Virus record (IMG/VR): IMGVR_UViG_3300009149_000033 | Coordinates: 1 to 63,143 of that record | DNA: 63,143 nucleotides | Direction: 5' to 3' (one strand) | Source: a virus | In this document: piece by piece, positions 1 through 7,634 of the stretch | Layout of the letters: every line of letters starts with the position of its first letter | Numbering within the stretch: the first letter of the stretch is position 1 | Notes under the pieces: generated by a model | Database searches by the model: none | What the model saw: only the letters and a program-made list of their open reading frames with translations | What the model was told of the DNA's origin: nothing | Position numbers and translations under genes: made by a program

Positions 1-80
1 ATAGTACAGTCCGCAACTACGTGAATAGACTGAACGAGCTTACACTCTAGTTCTGGTATAGACCTAGCTCCCCACTTCAT
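1..80 (-). CDS. Partial N-terminus, possible M15-family cell-wall peptidase
   Basis: Only the first 26 codons are inside the window; the frame stays open to the left edge. The start ATG shares an ATGA with the stop of the upstream 29-codon ORF, so translation is probably coupled; its own ribosome site (GAGAAG) is weak. The visible peptide begins MKWGARSIPELE and continues through KLVQSIHVVADCT. That resembles the start of phage L-alanyl-D-glutamate / D-Ala-D-Ala peptidases of family M15, which open with a W/F-G-x-R-S motif, a helix and a D-C/F-T strand. The catalytic His/Asp zinc site would lie outside the window, so the assignment rests on a short match and is tentative. If right, it would be an endolysin or virion peptidase. 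Confidence 0.35.
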   Translation of the reverse strand, partial: MKWGARSIPELECKLVQSIHVVADCT

Positions 81-166
81 ACTCTTCTCGCTGAATCAAT
101 AAGCATATTACTTTGAAAGTTTTCTGTAGAAAAAGCTGACCCGCTACCTAAGAATGTAAGTTTCAT
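77..166 (-). CDS. 29-codon ORF resembling the N-terminus of an MBL-fold hydrolase
   Basis: A strong ribosome site (AGGAG, 6-nt spacing) precedes an ATG opening a 29-residue peptide that starts MKLTFLGSGSAFSTENFQSN and ends NMLIDSARRV before TGA. The MKxTFLGSGSAF...SNMLI pattern is typical of the first strand-turn-strand of metallo-beta-lactamase-fold hydrolases (RNase Z / UlaG-like). The frame then closes long before the HxHxDH metal site. The stop overlaps the next start as ATGA. It could be a decayed gene remnant whose start now leads the downstream gene, a genuine micro-peptide, or the 5' part of an interrupted (frameshifted or spliced) gene. The sequence here does not decide between these. 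Confidence 0.5.
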   Translation of the reverse strand: MKLTFLGSGSAFSTENFQSNMLIDSARRV

Positions 167-199
167 TTTTATCTCCTATTTTATGTGTTATAAATACAA

Positions 200-370
200 C
201 TATTTTTTTCTGCGCACAAGAGAGTTCCTTAAAAACTGTAACATTTTGAGAGCTTTAGGATAAGAAAATGAATCTGGCAAACTTTCAGGATTAGTCCTAT
301 AAATCTTAAGATCCTTTTTTACTCTGTTTATTTCAACTATTACATCTTCCCTTGTCTTTTTTTTAATCAT
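200..370 (-). CDS. Small hypothetical protein, 56 aa
   Basis: A 56-codon ORF (ATG at 370, TAG at 200) fills most of the gap after the sigma-like gene and overlaps its last 8 bases, a spacing that suggests translational coupling. A GGAAAAG element lies a few bases upstream of the ATG. The product starts MIKKKTREDVIVEINRVKKD and ends RNSLVRRKK. It is strongly basic, looks mostly helical, and has no membrane segment or recognisable motif. The position is consistent with a small nucleic-acid-associated phage protein, but the function is unknown. Confidence that it is a real gene comes from the coupling and from how well it fills the gap. Confidence 0.6.
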   Translation of the reverse strand: MIKKKTREDVIVEINRVKKDLKIYRTNPESLPDSFSYPKALKMLQFLRNSLVRRKK

Positions 371-1067
371 GGTAACTTTTCCACTCGCGATACTTTTCTT
401 TCAACTCGTTTTTAATCAAACGAATCATAGCGGTAGACAAACTAAGCATACTTGCTATGTCAGTGCCAAGGCATCCTTCTCTCTTCCTGTCTATATACAT
501 TACCATTCTTTCTGCTTTATTCTTTGGCTCAGTACGTTTAATGTAGCGTTTAAACTCTTCCAATTCTCTGTTAAACTCAGCCTCTTTCGCAGAATCAATA
601 GCAGGGCAACTAAACCTGCAGTCTACCTTAAAACTTACTGAAGAGGTTTTATCTGCCGTGCTACGCTCTTCATCTTCTTCAGTTTTTTTAGACACACGTT
701 TCTTTGGCTCAAAGTCTACGGTATGTGTGCTCTTACTACTAATAAAATCCCACACATCTACGTTCTTTTGAGTGCTATTACAGCCCGCAACAGTAACCGA
801 TGAAAAAACATCAAAATTAACCCTAAAATTATCTCTCCTAGACTTAGGTAGGGTCCAGAAAAAAAGATTAGTGATGTAAGTCTTGAAAGTACCGGCTTCT
901 TCATCATAAATTTCAAGAGCTCTAGTCTCTATAAGTTTTACGTAGAAGTCCTGTATAGATTCATCTACTAGATCTTTATCGAATATACCTGTCTTATAGT
1001 TCATAAGACGACGTAAATCACCTTCATTCTTTCTTGCAAAATCTTCAACCGAGCGAACTACAACCAT
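363..1067 (-). CDS. Sigma-70-like RNA polymerase sigma factor
   Basis: A 234-aa protein with the layout of a compact phage or ECF-like sigma factor. Residues about 1-80 look like region 2: an acidic helix (DLVDESIQDFYVKLIE) followed by YDEEAGTFKTYITNLFFW, matching the region 2.2-2.4 pattern of core-binding helix then the 'tfkty' promoter-melting helix. Residues about 100-165 are a charged, Ser/Thr-rich linker. Residues about 180-234 contain a helix-turn-helix like region 4 (GTDIASMLSLSTAMIRLIKN). The ribosome site GGAGG lies 6 nt before the ATG. It sits 21 bp downstream of the DNA polymerase gene, so it is probably made with the replication genes and could redirect host polymerase to a later class of phage promoters. 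The sequence is divergent; a non-sigma HTH regulator is the alternative. Confidence 0.65.
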   Translation of the reverse strand: MVVVRSVEDFARKNEGDLRRLMNYKTGIFDKDLVDESIQDFYVKLIETRALEIYDEEAGTFKTYITNLFFWTLPKSRRDNFRVNFDVFSSVTVAGCNSTQKNVDVWDFISSKSTHTVDFEPKKRVSKKTEEDEERSTADKTSSVSFKVDCRFSCPAIDSAKEAEFNRELEEFKRYIKRTEPKNKAERMVMYIDRKREGCLGTDIASMLSLSTAMIRLIKNELKEKYREWKSYHD

Positions 1068-1088
1068 TAGTAACCTCCGAAATTTGGA

Positions 1089-4000
1089 TTAAATATTATA
1101 CCAAAGGCACAAGGACTGAAAAGCATCAACAGAGACTTTATTATAAACTTTATGCAGCACACTCCCGTCCGGAGCGACAAGCTTTATCCGACATTTAGGG
1201 CCTATCAACTGGCTGTCGTACTCATTTAGCATGTCTATTATATTCTTCAAATGGTTTGATACCATAGGAACAATAGATTTTATTTCATATACGTAAAAGC
1301 CCAAATCATCTAAGTAGTTTTTTAGCCTGTCGTCTGCTAGGGCTTTTTCGTCCACTTCTACATCTTTATCTTTAGACTGCACTACTTTATCATTTTTAGT
1401 CTCAGAAAAAGTAACAGTAAAATTTATGTACGGGTCTGTGCCGTTACTCTCTGAAATAAAACTATGCTTCTGAATCTCATGCGACTGATTTGAGTGCCCT
1501 TCTTGCTCCGTTTGAGTGTCCTTTCTCTTAATATCTGGCTCTTCTTCTTTTTCTTCCGGAACCTCCTTTTCTTCGGGTTTTTCTATCTCAGGTTCTATTT
1601 CAGCCCCTGGCTCTTCTTCAGAAGAATGTTCTGTAGAATTAAACTCATTTTTAATATCAGGCAGTGCTGAGCCCTCTGCATTAGCTTCTTTTTCTAGCTG
1701 TGCTTTTTCTTTAAAATAATCGTTTGTAATAGAGAAGCTGTCGCCGTACTCAGCATCAACCTCTAAACCTACGGGCCATTTTAAACGTTCAGTAAACTCT
1801 CTTAGCTTCATTATTTCAGATATATTTTCTATAAAATAACCAAGCATGTCTTCTTTTACTTCATATACAATTTCATCATGCACAGGCATTAAGATACGGA
1901 TTTGATCGTCACCAAAACCGTTGCTATGTATCCATTTCCATACACGGTACAAAGCTATCTTAATAATATCCGCCCCTCCACCCTGAATGCAGCTGTTGAT
2001 TGCGCAACGGTCACCACGAGCCATAATCTGACGATCACTACTTCTGTAAAACTCAGTAAGAGGACGCCGACGACCAAAAGCGGTTTTACTATACCCTCTT
2101 TTCTTAGCTCTTTTAGCTTCATCTACTAACCACTTCGCTAATACATCATATTTTTTAAAAAAGTTAAATAGCATCTTCTTCGCGATGTCTACAGAAAGTT
2201 TAGCACGTACAGCAAATCCTCCCGCACCCCCACCATAAATTGTGTGGAAGTTAAGTGTATTGTGAGTTACTAAGCCCTCCGCAACATAGGTGTGGTCTCC
2301 TTTTATAGTAAGGTCCATTAACTCTACTGAATCATGAAACTCTTTTCCTTTTACCTTAGTTACCCATTCTTGACCCTTAAGAGTTTTTGCGGCCTTTGGT
2401 TTATCTATTAGTGCCTGTAGTTTAGCTTTCTTTATATTACTAATAAAACCTATATTCTTATAAAATTCCTCGGCACCTGCTCTACCAAATTGAACCTGGT
2501 AATAAACCCTGTCGTATCTTTTGGAAAGTTTTTCATATATATAAGATTTTACGTCAAATTGAGCCAGCAACAAAACTACGTCTCTAGCCAAGTCTATGTC
2601 TTTGGTACATATAGAAACGGTACCGGACTTATCAACTGTGCCATCCGTCTCAAAAAGAGCTTGTAAAAACCCTCTAGATACATCTTTAGTTGACCTTAAA
2701 ATCCAATCAGGTACTTTAAAAATCTTTTTATGCCTGCCTGAAAATCCTATTCTTTCACAAAATCTAGAAAAAACAGTAGACCCTACATTAATTTCCCATA
2801 AAGCCTGGTAACTTTCTGGCTTGTCTTTTCTTTTACGTAACTTTGCGCTACAAGGTAATCCTAGGCCCTCAGCAGTTCTAATAATATCTTCTTTTACGTC
2901 GGAGTATTTTTCAGAGCAAATAATACCGGCATGGTACCTGTGTATATGCCCATCTCCTAAAAGATACCCTAATAGCTTTCCCCACTGATAATTAGGCTTA
3001 ATGTAAGGTAAACTATCGCTAATGTTGTTATCTTTTCCTTTTGCCCAGAAATTAAAATGAATATCAGGAGAAACCTTTGGGTTAATTAACTTACAAGAAC
3101 TTGAGAGTATTTCTTGCCCTAGTTTTAAATCCTCTGCTCTTACCCACTCTCCTGCTGGAGTGAGGAATCTATGGTTGTATCCACATTTTATTTTATGGCC
3201 AGAAGAGGATATTATTGTTACCGCTTTTTTTACTCCCATATCATGTATAGCTTCTATCTTTTTAAGCTTACCGGTATGAGTAATTACTTTGTCTTTAAGT
3301 GTAAGCTCTTCTACAGGTATCCACCCTCTTTGTGTTGCTATCCTAGTACCTTTAGCTACGCACTTACCTAACCCACGTTCCTGCTTATTAATTTCTTCTT
3401 TGCCGTGGATAATCTTACCAGTAATAGTATGCAGATCTGCAGAGCCGTGATTAAACTCCTGGATCCATTTAGGCTCCCTAGACATGTTAGCTGCGATACG
3501 AAGTTCTTCACCACTATAGTCAATGGTAAATATCTTATATCCAGGGCGGGCTATTACTGCTCTACGCATATCTATAGAATCCGGGTCATTCTTATTATAG
3601 GTAGGTATGTTTTGGCAGTTGACTCCACAACACCCATCTACTTTTATACCCCTACCACCACTAGCAGAAAAACGTCCTGTATCCGCTCGTACCTGATTGA
3701 GTTGGAACTTTGCGTAATTATCCTCGTCAACATTATTTAAGAAATTTTCTATGTACGTGCCGAGAAGTTTAGTGTATCCGCGATAAGATAAAATCTTTTT
3801 TACGATAGGAGCTTCTTGTTCTATCAACACAAGAGTTTTTTCATCAGTCTTATACTGACCGCTTGCGCTCTTTTCTTTAAGAGGATAACGAATCTTAAGC
3901 TCGTCAAAAAGCAGTGTACCGAGCTGTTTAGGACTATTTATATCAAACTCACGCCCTGCTATAGCGTGTACATCTTTTAATATATTTTTCATACGACTTT

Positions 4001-4817
4001 GGACATCTTCTTTTATTTTAAGAAGATACTCGCGGTCTATCAAAACATGGTTGCGCTCCATCTCCATTGTAACGAAAAGACAACGCTTTTCAATCTTATA
4101 GATATACCAAGGACCTTGCTTACCGTCAGGATCTTGTTGGTCGATACTTTTCTTAAATACCAGGTATAACCCCAGCGTATTCATGGCATCACTAGCACCA
4201 TAGTATACAGCGGTCTGAGGAGGAACCATGTCAAACGCAACTACCTTCTTTTTAGAACCGGTAACCCCGAGCTCAGAAATTTCTATCATGGGACGTTTTA
4301 AAATATGCTCTGAAAGCCATTTTAATCCTTTATCTTTACGGGAGGCATCCTGAATAGCAGCCATAAGATAAGTATCTTCATATAAGTCTTCATCCTCAAT
4401 AATGATGCCATGATTCCTTAATACTTCTCCATCGTATTTAAAATTATGATAGACACAAATACAATTAGCTGTTAGTCTTTTTAGTTGCTGTACCATAAAT
4501 TTATATGGCACATTATACTCTTTATCCTCATGGGATACTGGTATGTATACTCCTTCGTTAGGAGATATAGCCAAACAGACTCCAACTATTTTTGCATATA
4601 CTCCCCCATTTTTTTTCCTACGTGTATTAAGACTCGTGGTCTCTAAGTCAAGCCCGCAAATACCTTTTTCGATAAGACGGTCTATATATTCTTCTACCTC
4701 TGTAGGTTTTGTAAGAAGTAAAAAAGTTTTATCTTGCATCCAAGGGCGAAGGTCTAATAATTCCTTGACGGCATCCTCAGTAAAAACATCTAGCATTCCG
4801 GTGGCAATATCACCCAT
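1089..4817 (-). CDS. polA: Family A DNA polymerase with 3'-5' exonuclease, intein-interrupted
   Basis: Replicative DNA polymerase, 1242 aa as translated and about 874 aa after splicing. Exonuclease domain: GLDLETTSL (D57, E59), HNFKYD (D129) and YGASD (Y206, D210). Polymerase motif A is TIDYSGEELRI (D433). Motif B is split: R481-G-L-G-K485 before the intein and TLNFHTIYG after it. Motif C is PVHDEIVYE (H980-D981-E982). There is no 5'-3' exonuclease domain. After the polymerase core (about residue 1035) comes a long Glu/Pro/Lys-rich linker and an extra folded-looking domain (about 1120-1242) that I do not recognise. I chose ATG at 4817 rather than the in-frame GTG at 4826 because AAAGG sits 8 nt before the ATG and the start overlaps the primase stop by 8 nt. 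Confidence 0.95.
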   Translation of the reverse strand: MGDIATGMLDVFTEDAVKELLDLRPWMQDKTFLLLTKPTEVEEYIDRLIEKGICGLDLETTSLNTRRKKNGGVYAKIVGVCLAISPNEGVYIPVSHEDKEYNVPYKFMVQQLKRLTANCICVYHNFKYDGEVLRNHGIIIEDEDLYEDTYLMAAIQDASRKDKGLKWLSEHILKRPMIEISELGVTGSKKKVVAFDMVPPQTAVYYGASDAMNTLGLYLVFKKSIDQQDPDGKQGPWYIYKIEKRCLFVTMEMERNHVLIDREYLLKIKEDVQSRMKNILKDVHAIAGREFDINSPKQLGTLLFDELKIRYPLKEKSASGQYKTDEKTLVLIEQEAPIVKKILSYRGYTKLLGTYIENFLNNVDEDNYAKFQLNQVRADTGRFSASGGRGIKVDGCCGVNCQNIPTYNKNDPDSIDMRRAVIARPGYKIFTIDYSGEELRIAANMSREPKWIQEFNHGSADLHTITGKIIHGKEEINKQERGLGKCVAKGTRIATQRGWIPVEELTLKDKVITHTGKLKKIEAIHDMGVKKAVTIISSSGHKIKCGYNHRFLTPAGEWVRAEDLKLGQEILSSSCKLINPKVSPDIHFNFWAKGKDNNISDSLPYIKPNYQWGKLLGYLLGDGHIHRYHAGIICSEKYSDVKEDIIRTAEGLGLPCSAKLRKRKDKPESYQALWEINVGSTVFSRFCERIGFSGRHKKIFKVPDWILRSTKDVSRGFLQALFETDGTVDKSGTVSICTKDIDLARDVVLLLAQFDVKSYIYEKLSKRYDRVYYQVQFGRAGAEEFYKNIGFISNIKKAKLQALIDKPKAAKTLKGQEWVTKVKGKEFHDSVELMDLTIKGDHTYVAEGLVTHNTLNFHTIYGGGAGGFAVRAKLSVDIAKKMLFNFFKKYDVLAKWLVDEAKRAKKRGYSKTAFGRRRPLTEFYRSSDRQIMARGDRCAINSCIQGGGADIIKIALYRVWKWIHSNGFGDDQIRILMPVHDEIVYEVKEDMLGYFIENISEIMKLREFTERLKWPVGLEVDAEYGDSFSITNDYFKEKAQLEKEANAEGSALPDIKNEFNSTEHSSEEEPGAEIEPEIEKPEEKEVPEEKEEEPDIKRKDTQTEQEGHSNQSHEIQKHSFISESNGTDPYINFTVTFSETKNDKVVQSKDKDVEVDEKALADDRLKNYLDDLGFYVYEIKSIVPMVSNHLKNIIDMLNEYDSQLIGPKCRIKLVAPDGSVLHKVYNKVSVDAFQSLCLWYNI
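2259..3362 (-). other. Intein with LAGLIDADG homing endonuclease, in polymerase motif B
   Basis: A 368-residue in-frame protein intron (polymerase residues 486-853). Block A starts at Cys1: CVAKGTRIATQRGWIPVEEL. Block B is KCGYNHRFLTPAGEW, with the usual TxxH threonine replaced by Gly. Two LAGLIDADG-type helices are visible, KLLGYLLGDGHI and GFLQALFETDGTV, each ending in the acidic metal ligand (D622 and D725), so the endonuclease looks intact. Block F/G is DHTYVAEGLVTHN, ending in the penultimate His and terminal Asn, and the next extein residue is Thr. All residues needed for splicing are present. It sits directly after the lysine equivalent to E. coli Pol I K758, so unspliced polymerase should be inactive. 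Confidence 0.95.
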
Positions 4818-5364
4818 TAACAGCACCTTTCTTTAATCTAATCACGGCATCTCTTATCTTAATAATAGATTCTTCAAATTTATCTTCGTCCGTGGAGTAC
4901 TTTAACAACATATAAGCAAAAACTAATCTTACGTACTTCTCCTGAGGTATTTCGTTCCTTATATCAGTTATTATATTGTGTAACTTTTCAAGGTATAGCT
5001 TCTTTGTGTCATATTTAACATGCTTAGCTTTTATCCTTTTTTGTTTCGCACCCTCTACCGCATCTGGTACATCAGATATATTTACGTGATACTTACGTAC
5101 TAGCCTATCTAATACTTCCCTAAAATTTGATCCATCTCTTTTAATAATATAGGAAAATAAATCCCAGCGCTCTTTACATGTCCAACAGTACATAGAATCA
5201 GTAGCTTTGTAAAACCGGGCACTTTTCTTCAAGTCTCTACCATGAAAAGGGCACGATATCTGCTCTTCTGAAAAGTCGGAGACAAGGACTCCATCTTCCT
5301 TTAGAACAGTAGCCAAGTTTATATACTCACGTATCTTATCTTTAAGTTTCGTTAAATCTTTCAT
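4810..5364 (-). CDS. Primase zinc-binding domain protein (CHC2 type), no catalytic domain
   Basis: A 184-aa protein that is essentially the DnaG-type CHC2 zinc domain: SCPFHGRDLKKSARFY gives C38 and H41, and MYCWTCKERWDLFSYI gives C60 and C63, followed by the usual 'dlfsyi' helix. In primases this domain reads the template trinucleotide. The TOPRIM/RNA polymerase domain that should follow is missing; instead there is a basic, helical C-terminal region of about 90 residues. The start is joined to the helicase stop (TAATG) and the end overlaps the polymerase start by 8 nt, so helicase, primase domain and polymerase are translationally linked. The catalytic half is either encoded outside this window or supplied by another protein. 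Confidence 0.85.
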   Translation of the reverse strand: MKDLTKLKDKIREYINLATVLKEDGVLVSDFSEEQISCPFHGRDLKKSARFYKATDSMYCWTCKERWDLFSYIIKRDGSNFREVLDRLVRKYHVNISDVPDAVEGAKQKRIKAKHVKYDTKKLYLEKLHNIITDIRNEIPQEKYVRLVFAYMLLKYSTDEDKFEESIIKIRDAVIRLKKGAVNG

Positions 5365-6893
5365 TAGCTATCAAGATCATAAATACTTATCATGTTATCC
5401 ATCATGTCAATATCACTGTCGTCACCAGCGTAATCATATATACATTTAGTTTTAAAATTTATACAGGCGTTGAGTGCTTCAAATAGTCTGTCCCTTCTGT
5501 TCTTCAAATTACATATTTTAAGCATTCCGCTTTTTCTTTCACTTTCTCCAGCAAAGATAGATATGATAACATCAGCTGAACGCTCGGCTTCGTGAGCATT
5601 TGATAGCGCCGTAGAATCGTACATGCCATCATTTTCTTTTGCTTTCCTATATCCATCACGATTAGTCTGAAAAGGAGAAAGCATTCTTATCCCTTTACCG
5701 TTATTAAAGGTCAGACAAAGCCTTTTAAGCCTCTTAATAACAGTGTTGAGATTCTGGTTATAGTCGTTACTTTTCTCGTTACGGTCTACTCCAAGCAAAC
5801 TGATGTAGTCAATGATAACAAACTGTAAATCTTCTCTATCATTCTGTAGCTCATACTGATACTGACTAAGTTTCAGTTCTATATCAGATACAGTAGTTAC
5901 AGCCTTATCTGGTTGCCACGCAAAAAATTTACCGTAGGGATTATTTTCCCTGAAGTCTTTAACTACAAGTTTGTAGTACTCGTATTCTTCATCTGTGAGG
6001 TTACCGTATACAACATCATTGTAATTAATTTTACCTACGTATTTAGCATATTCTGGATGTTTTTCTCGAAATAAAGGATGACAAGAGTGCAGGACATACA
6101 TAGCTCTACGAATCTCAGGCATAGACATTTCAAGGGTTACGAACGCTGTGTTAAATCCTGAGTAAAGAGCACGGTATGCCATATTTAGACAAAAAGTAGT
6201 TTTACAATGCCCTGTATACGCAGCAGCAATCATAAGTTCATGATTCTTTAAACCTTTTAAAGATGAATCTATTTTTTCTATACCGGTAAAGATACCAAGC
6301 ACGTCCGCAGGATTATGCTTTACTTCTTCATACTCTTTAATAGCCTCGTCTGCATCTTCTGCACTATTTATTTGAGATTCAAGTTTAATGTTTGTTATTT
6401 GCTGCTGAAGCTCTTTCGTCTCGCTTGCAAAATAACTTATGCCGTCCATGATCCCTTTAAGATTGCGCTTATTTATGGACATACCTGTAGTTGATACTTG
6501 CAGTGTATTAGTAAGAATACGCTCCATAGAAGATATGTCTTGCTCTTCTTTATACTCCTTTATAACCTGTCTAAAACTCTGACCAACATATGGTCGTTGC
6601 TGTGCGATATCAGACAATGAGGCAAGTACTGCTTCATTGCCCTCAGTACCCTCAAAATAATCCTTTAGGTATTCCAGGCTTGGGAGCTCAGGCCCATCTC
6701 CTCCATCACAACTTTTAAGAAAATCTAGAATAAAATGATAAAGTTTCTTATATGCAGGATCCTCTGGTTCTTTAAGATTTATCTGCTGCAAAGACCTAAA
6801 ATTTTTAACAAGGTCTTGCTGAGTAATAGTAGGCTTACCTTGTGCATTTCTAATATCTACTAAAGAACGAAAAACTGTCGCTAAATTAAACAT
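5364..6893 (-). CDS. DnaB-like replicative DNA helicase
   Basis: A 509-aa hexameric-helicase-type (RecA-fold, superfamily 4) protein. An N-terminal helical domain (about 1-150) is followed by a linker and the ATPase from about 200. The nucleotide loop is AAYTGHCKTTFCLNMA (G228, K231, T232), with Cys230 where family members normally have Gly. The DnaB hallmark FVTLEMSMPEIRRAM follows, the Walker B strand is FVIIDYISLL (D362), the Q-containing DNA-loop region is SPFQTNRDGY, and the arginine-finger region is LKNRRDR. It should form the ring that unwinds the lagging-strand template. The gene lies 11 bp after the loader-like gene and shares a TAATG with the primase-domain gene, consistent with a replisome operon. 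Confidence 0.9.
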   Translation of the reverse strand: MFNLATVFRSLVDIRNAQGKPTITQQDLVKNFRSLQQINLKEPEDPAYKKLYHFILDFLKSCDGGDGPELPSLEYLKDYFEGTEGNEAVLASLSDIAQQRPYVGQSFRQVIKEYKEEQDISSMERILTNTLQVSTTGMSINKRNLKGIMDGISYFASETKELQQQITNIKLESQINSAEDADEAIKEYEEVKHNPADVLGIFTGIEKIDSSLKGLKNHELMIAAAYTGHCKTTFCLNMAYRALYSGFNTAFVTLEMSMPEIRRAMYVLHSCHPLFREKHPEYAKYVGKINYNDVVYGNLTDEEYEYYKLVVKDFRENNPYGKFFAWQPDKAVTTVSDIELKLSQYQYELQNDREDLQFVIIDYISLLGVDRNEKSNDYNQNLNTVIKRLKRLCLTFNNGKGIRMLSPFQTNRDGYRKAKENDGMYDSTALSNAHEAERSADVIISIFAGESERKSGMLKICNLKNRRDRLFEALNACINFKTKCIYDYAGDDSDIDMMDNMISIYDLDS

Positions 6894-6904
6894 CTATATC
6901 TCCG

Positions 6905-7612
6905 TTAAATATTCGCATTATTTATTTGGGCGCTACGTTTTCTATTAACCGATAACTCTTCTGTACTACCGAAGCCGGGGTAAGCAAAGTTCTTGCTTAA
7001 ATCATACTTCTTAAAATGATCCTTTAGTACCTCTCCTAGTCCATCACTGTATTCTTTACTCTGTTGAAGAGAATTTATATCCGGGGCGTATATCCAGGTA
7101 GCTCTATTTACTCTTATTCTATTTTTAACGACATCAAGGATAGTTGTATCCATCGCGTTATTTTTAGCAACACTTATGAAACAAATACCAAGTAATTTAA
7201 AATTCTGTAGGTCATATAAAGTCTTTTCATCCTTACCTACAAAATAGTTATGCACTATTTGTATTCCGTCTAATAACTCAAAAGCTGTTACATTATTCCA
7301 GTAGAAGAGCATAAGAGACTTAAAGACGTAAAAAAATCTTTTTTCGGGGCCGAAAAACAGGCAATTCTTAATGCTACGTTTGTCCTCTTTTATTTCGGTG
7401 AATCTTTTTGCGATACTTATAAATTCTTTGGCGGGAGGGTCAGCTACAGTAAAAAGAGTAGGAAACTTCTTGTTTATTAGGGCTGCGTTTGTGCAGCAGC
7501 AAGGAATGATGGACTCCCCTAGTTTACCTTTTTCTCTATCAGGTTTACCCTGAATATGTAAAAACGAACTGTCCTTACAATAAGGACAAGGGCTTTCCCC
7601 TCGATAACTCAT
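6905..7612 (-). CDS. Helicase-loader-like (DnaC/DnaI-like) protein with degenerate ATP site
   Basis: A 235-aa protein. I start it at the ATG at 7612, with AGAGG 6 nt upstream, rather than at an ATG 90 bases earlier inside the SNF2 gene; this leaves a 22-bp gap. The N-terminus has a zinc-finger pattern: C9-P-Y-C12 and C38-C-C40 around IIPCCC, as in the N-terminal domains of several helicase loaders. The rest follows the loader AAA+ pattern, but where the P-loop (GxxGxGKT) belongs it reads NCLFFGPEKRFFYVFKSL, and the Walker B position reads LLGICFISVAKNNAMD without the DD pair. It therefore looks like a loader that has lost ATP binding. It lies directly before the DnaB-like gene, which supports a loading or adaptor role. 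The fold assignment is an inference. Confidence 0.5.
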   Translation of the reverse strand: MSYRGESPCPYCKDSSFLHIQGKPDREKGKLGESIIPCCCTNAALINKKFPTLFTVADPPAKEFISIAKRFTEIKEDKRSIKNCLFFGPEKRFFYVFKSLMLFYWNNVTAFELLDGIQIVHNYFVGKDEKTLYDLQNFKLLGICFISVAKNNAMDTTILDVVKNRIRVNRATWIYAPDINSLQQSKEYSDGLGEVLKDHFKKYDLSKNFAYPGFGSTEELSVNRKRSAQINNANI

Positions 7613-7634
7613 ACAAGACCTCTTTTTATAAAGC

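Noticed and set aside
1-76. Group I intron inside the MBL-like gene at the left edge
   Set aside because: Some inverted repeats can be drawn on the minus strand, but no conserved intron core elements were found, and the downstream frame reads better as the start of another protein.
189-196. TATAAATA, identical to the T4 late promoter core, on the plus strand
   Set aside because: It points rightward, against every gene in the window, and AT-rich DNA produces it by chance.
369-641. Plus-strand ORFs such as the 90-codon one here, and the many similar ones along the window
   Set aside because: They lie opposite well-supported minus-strand genes, lack ribosome sites and recognisable domains, and have compositions typical of antisense reading.
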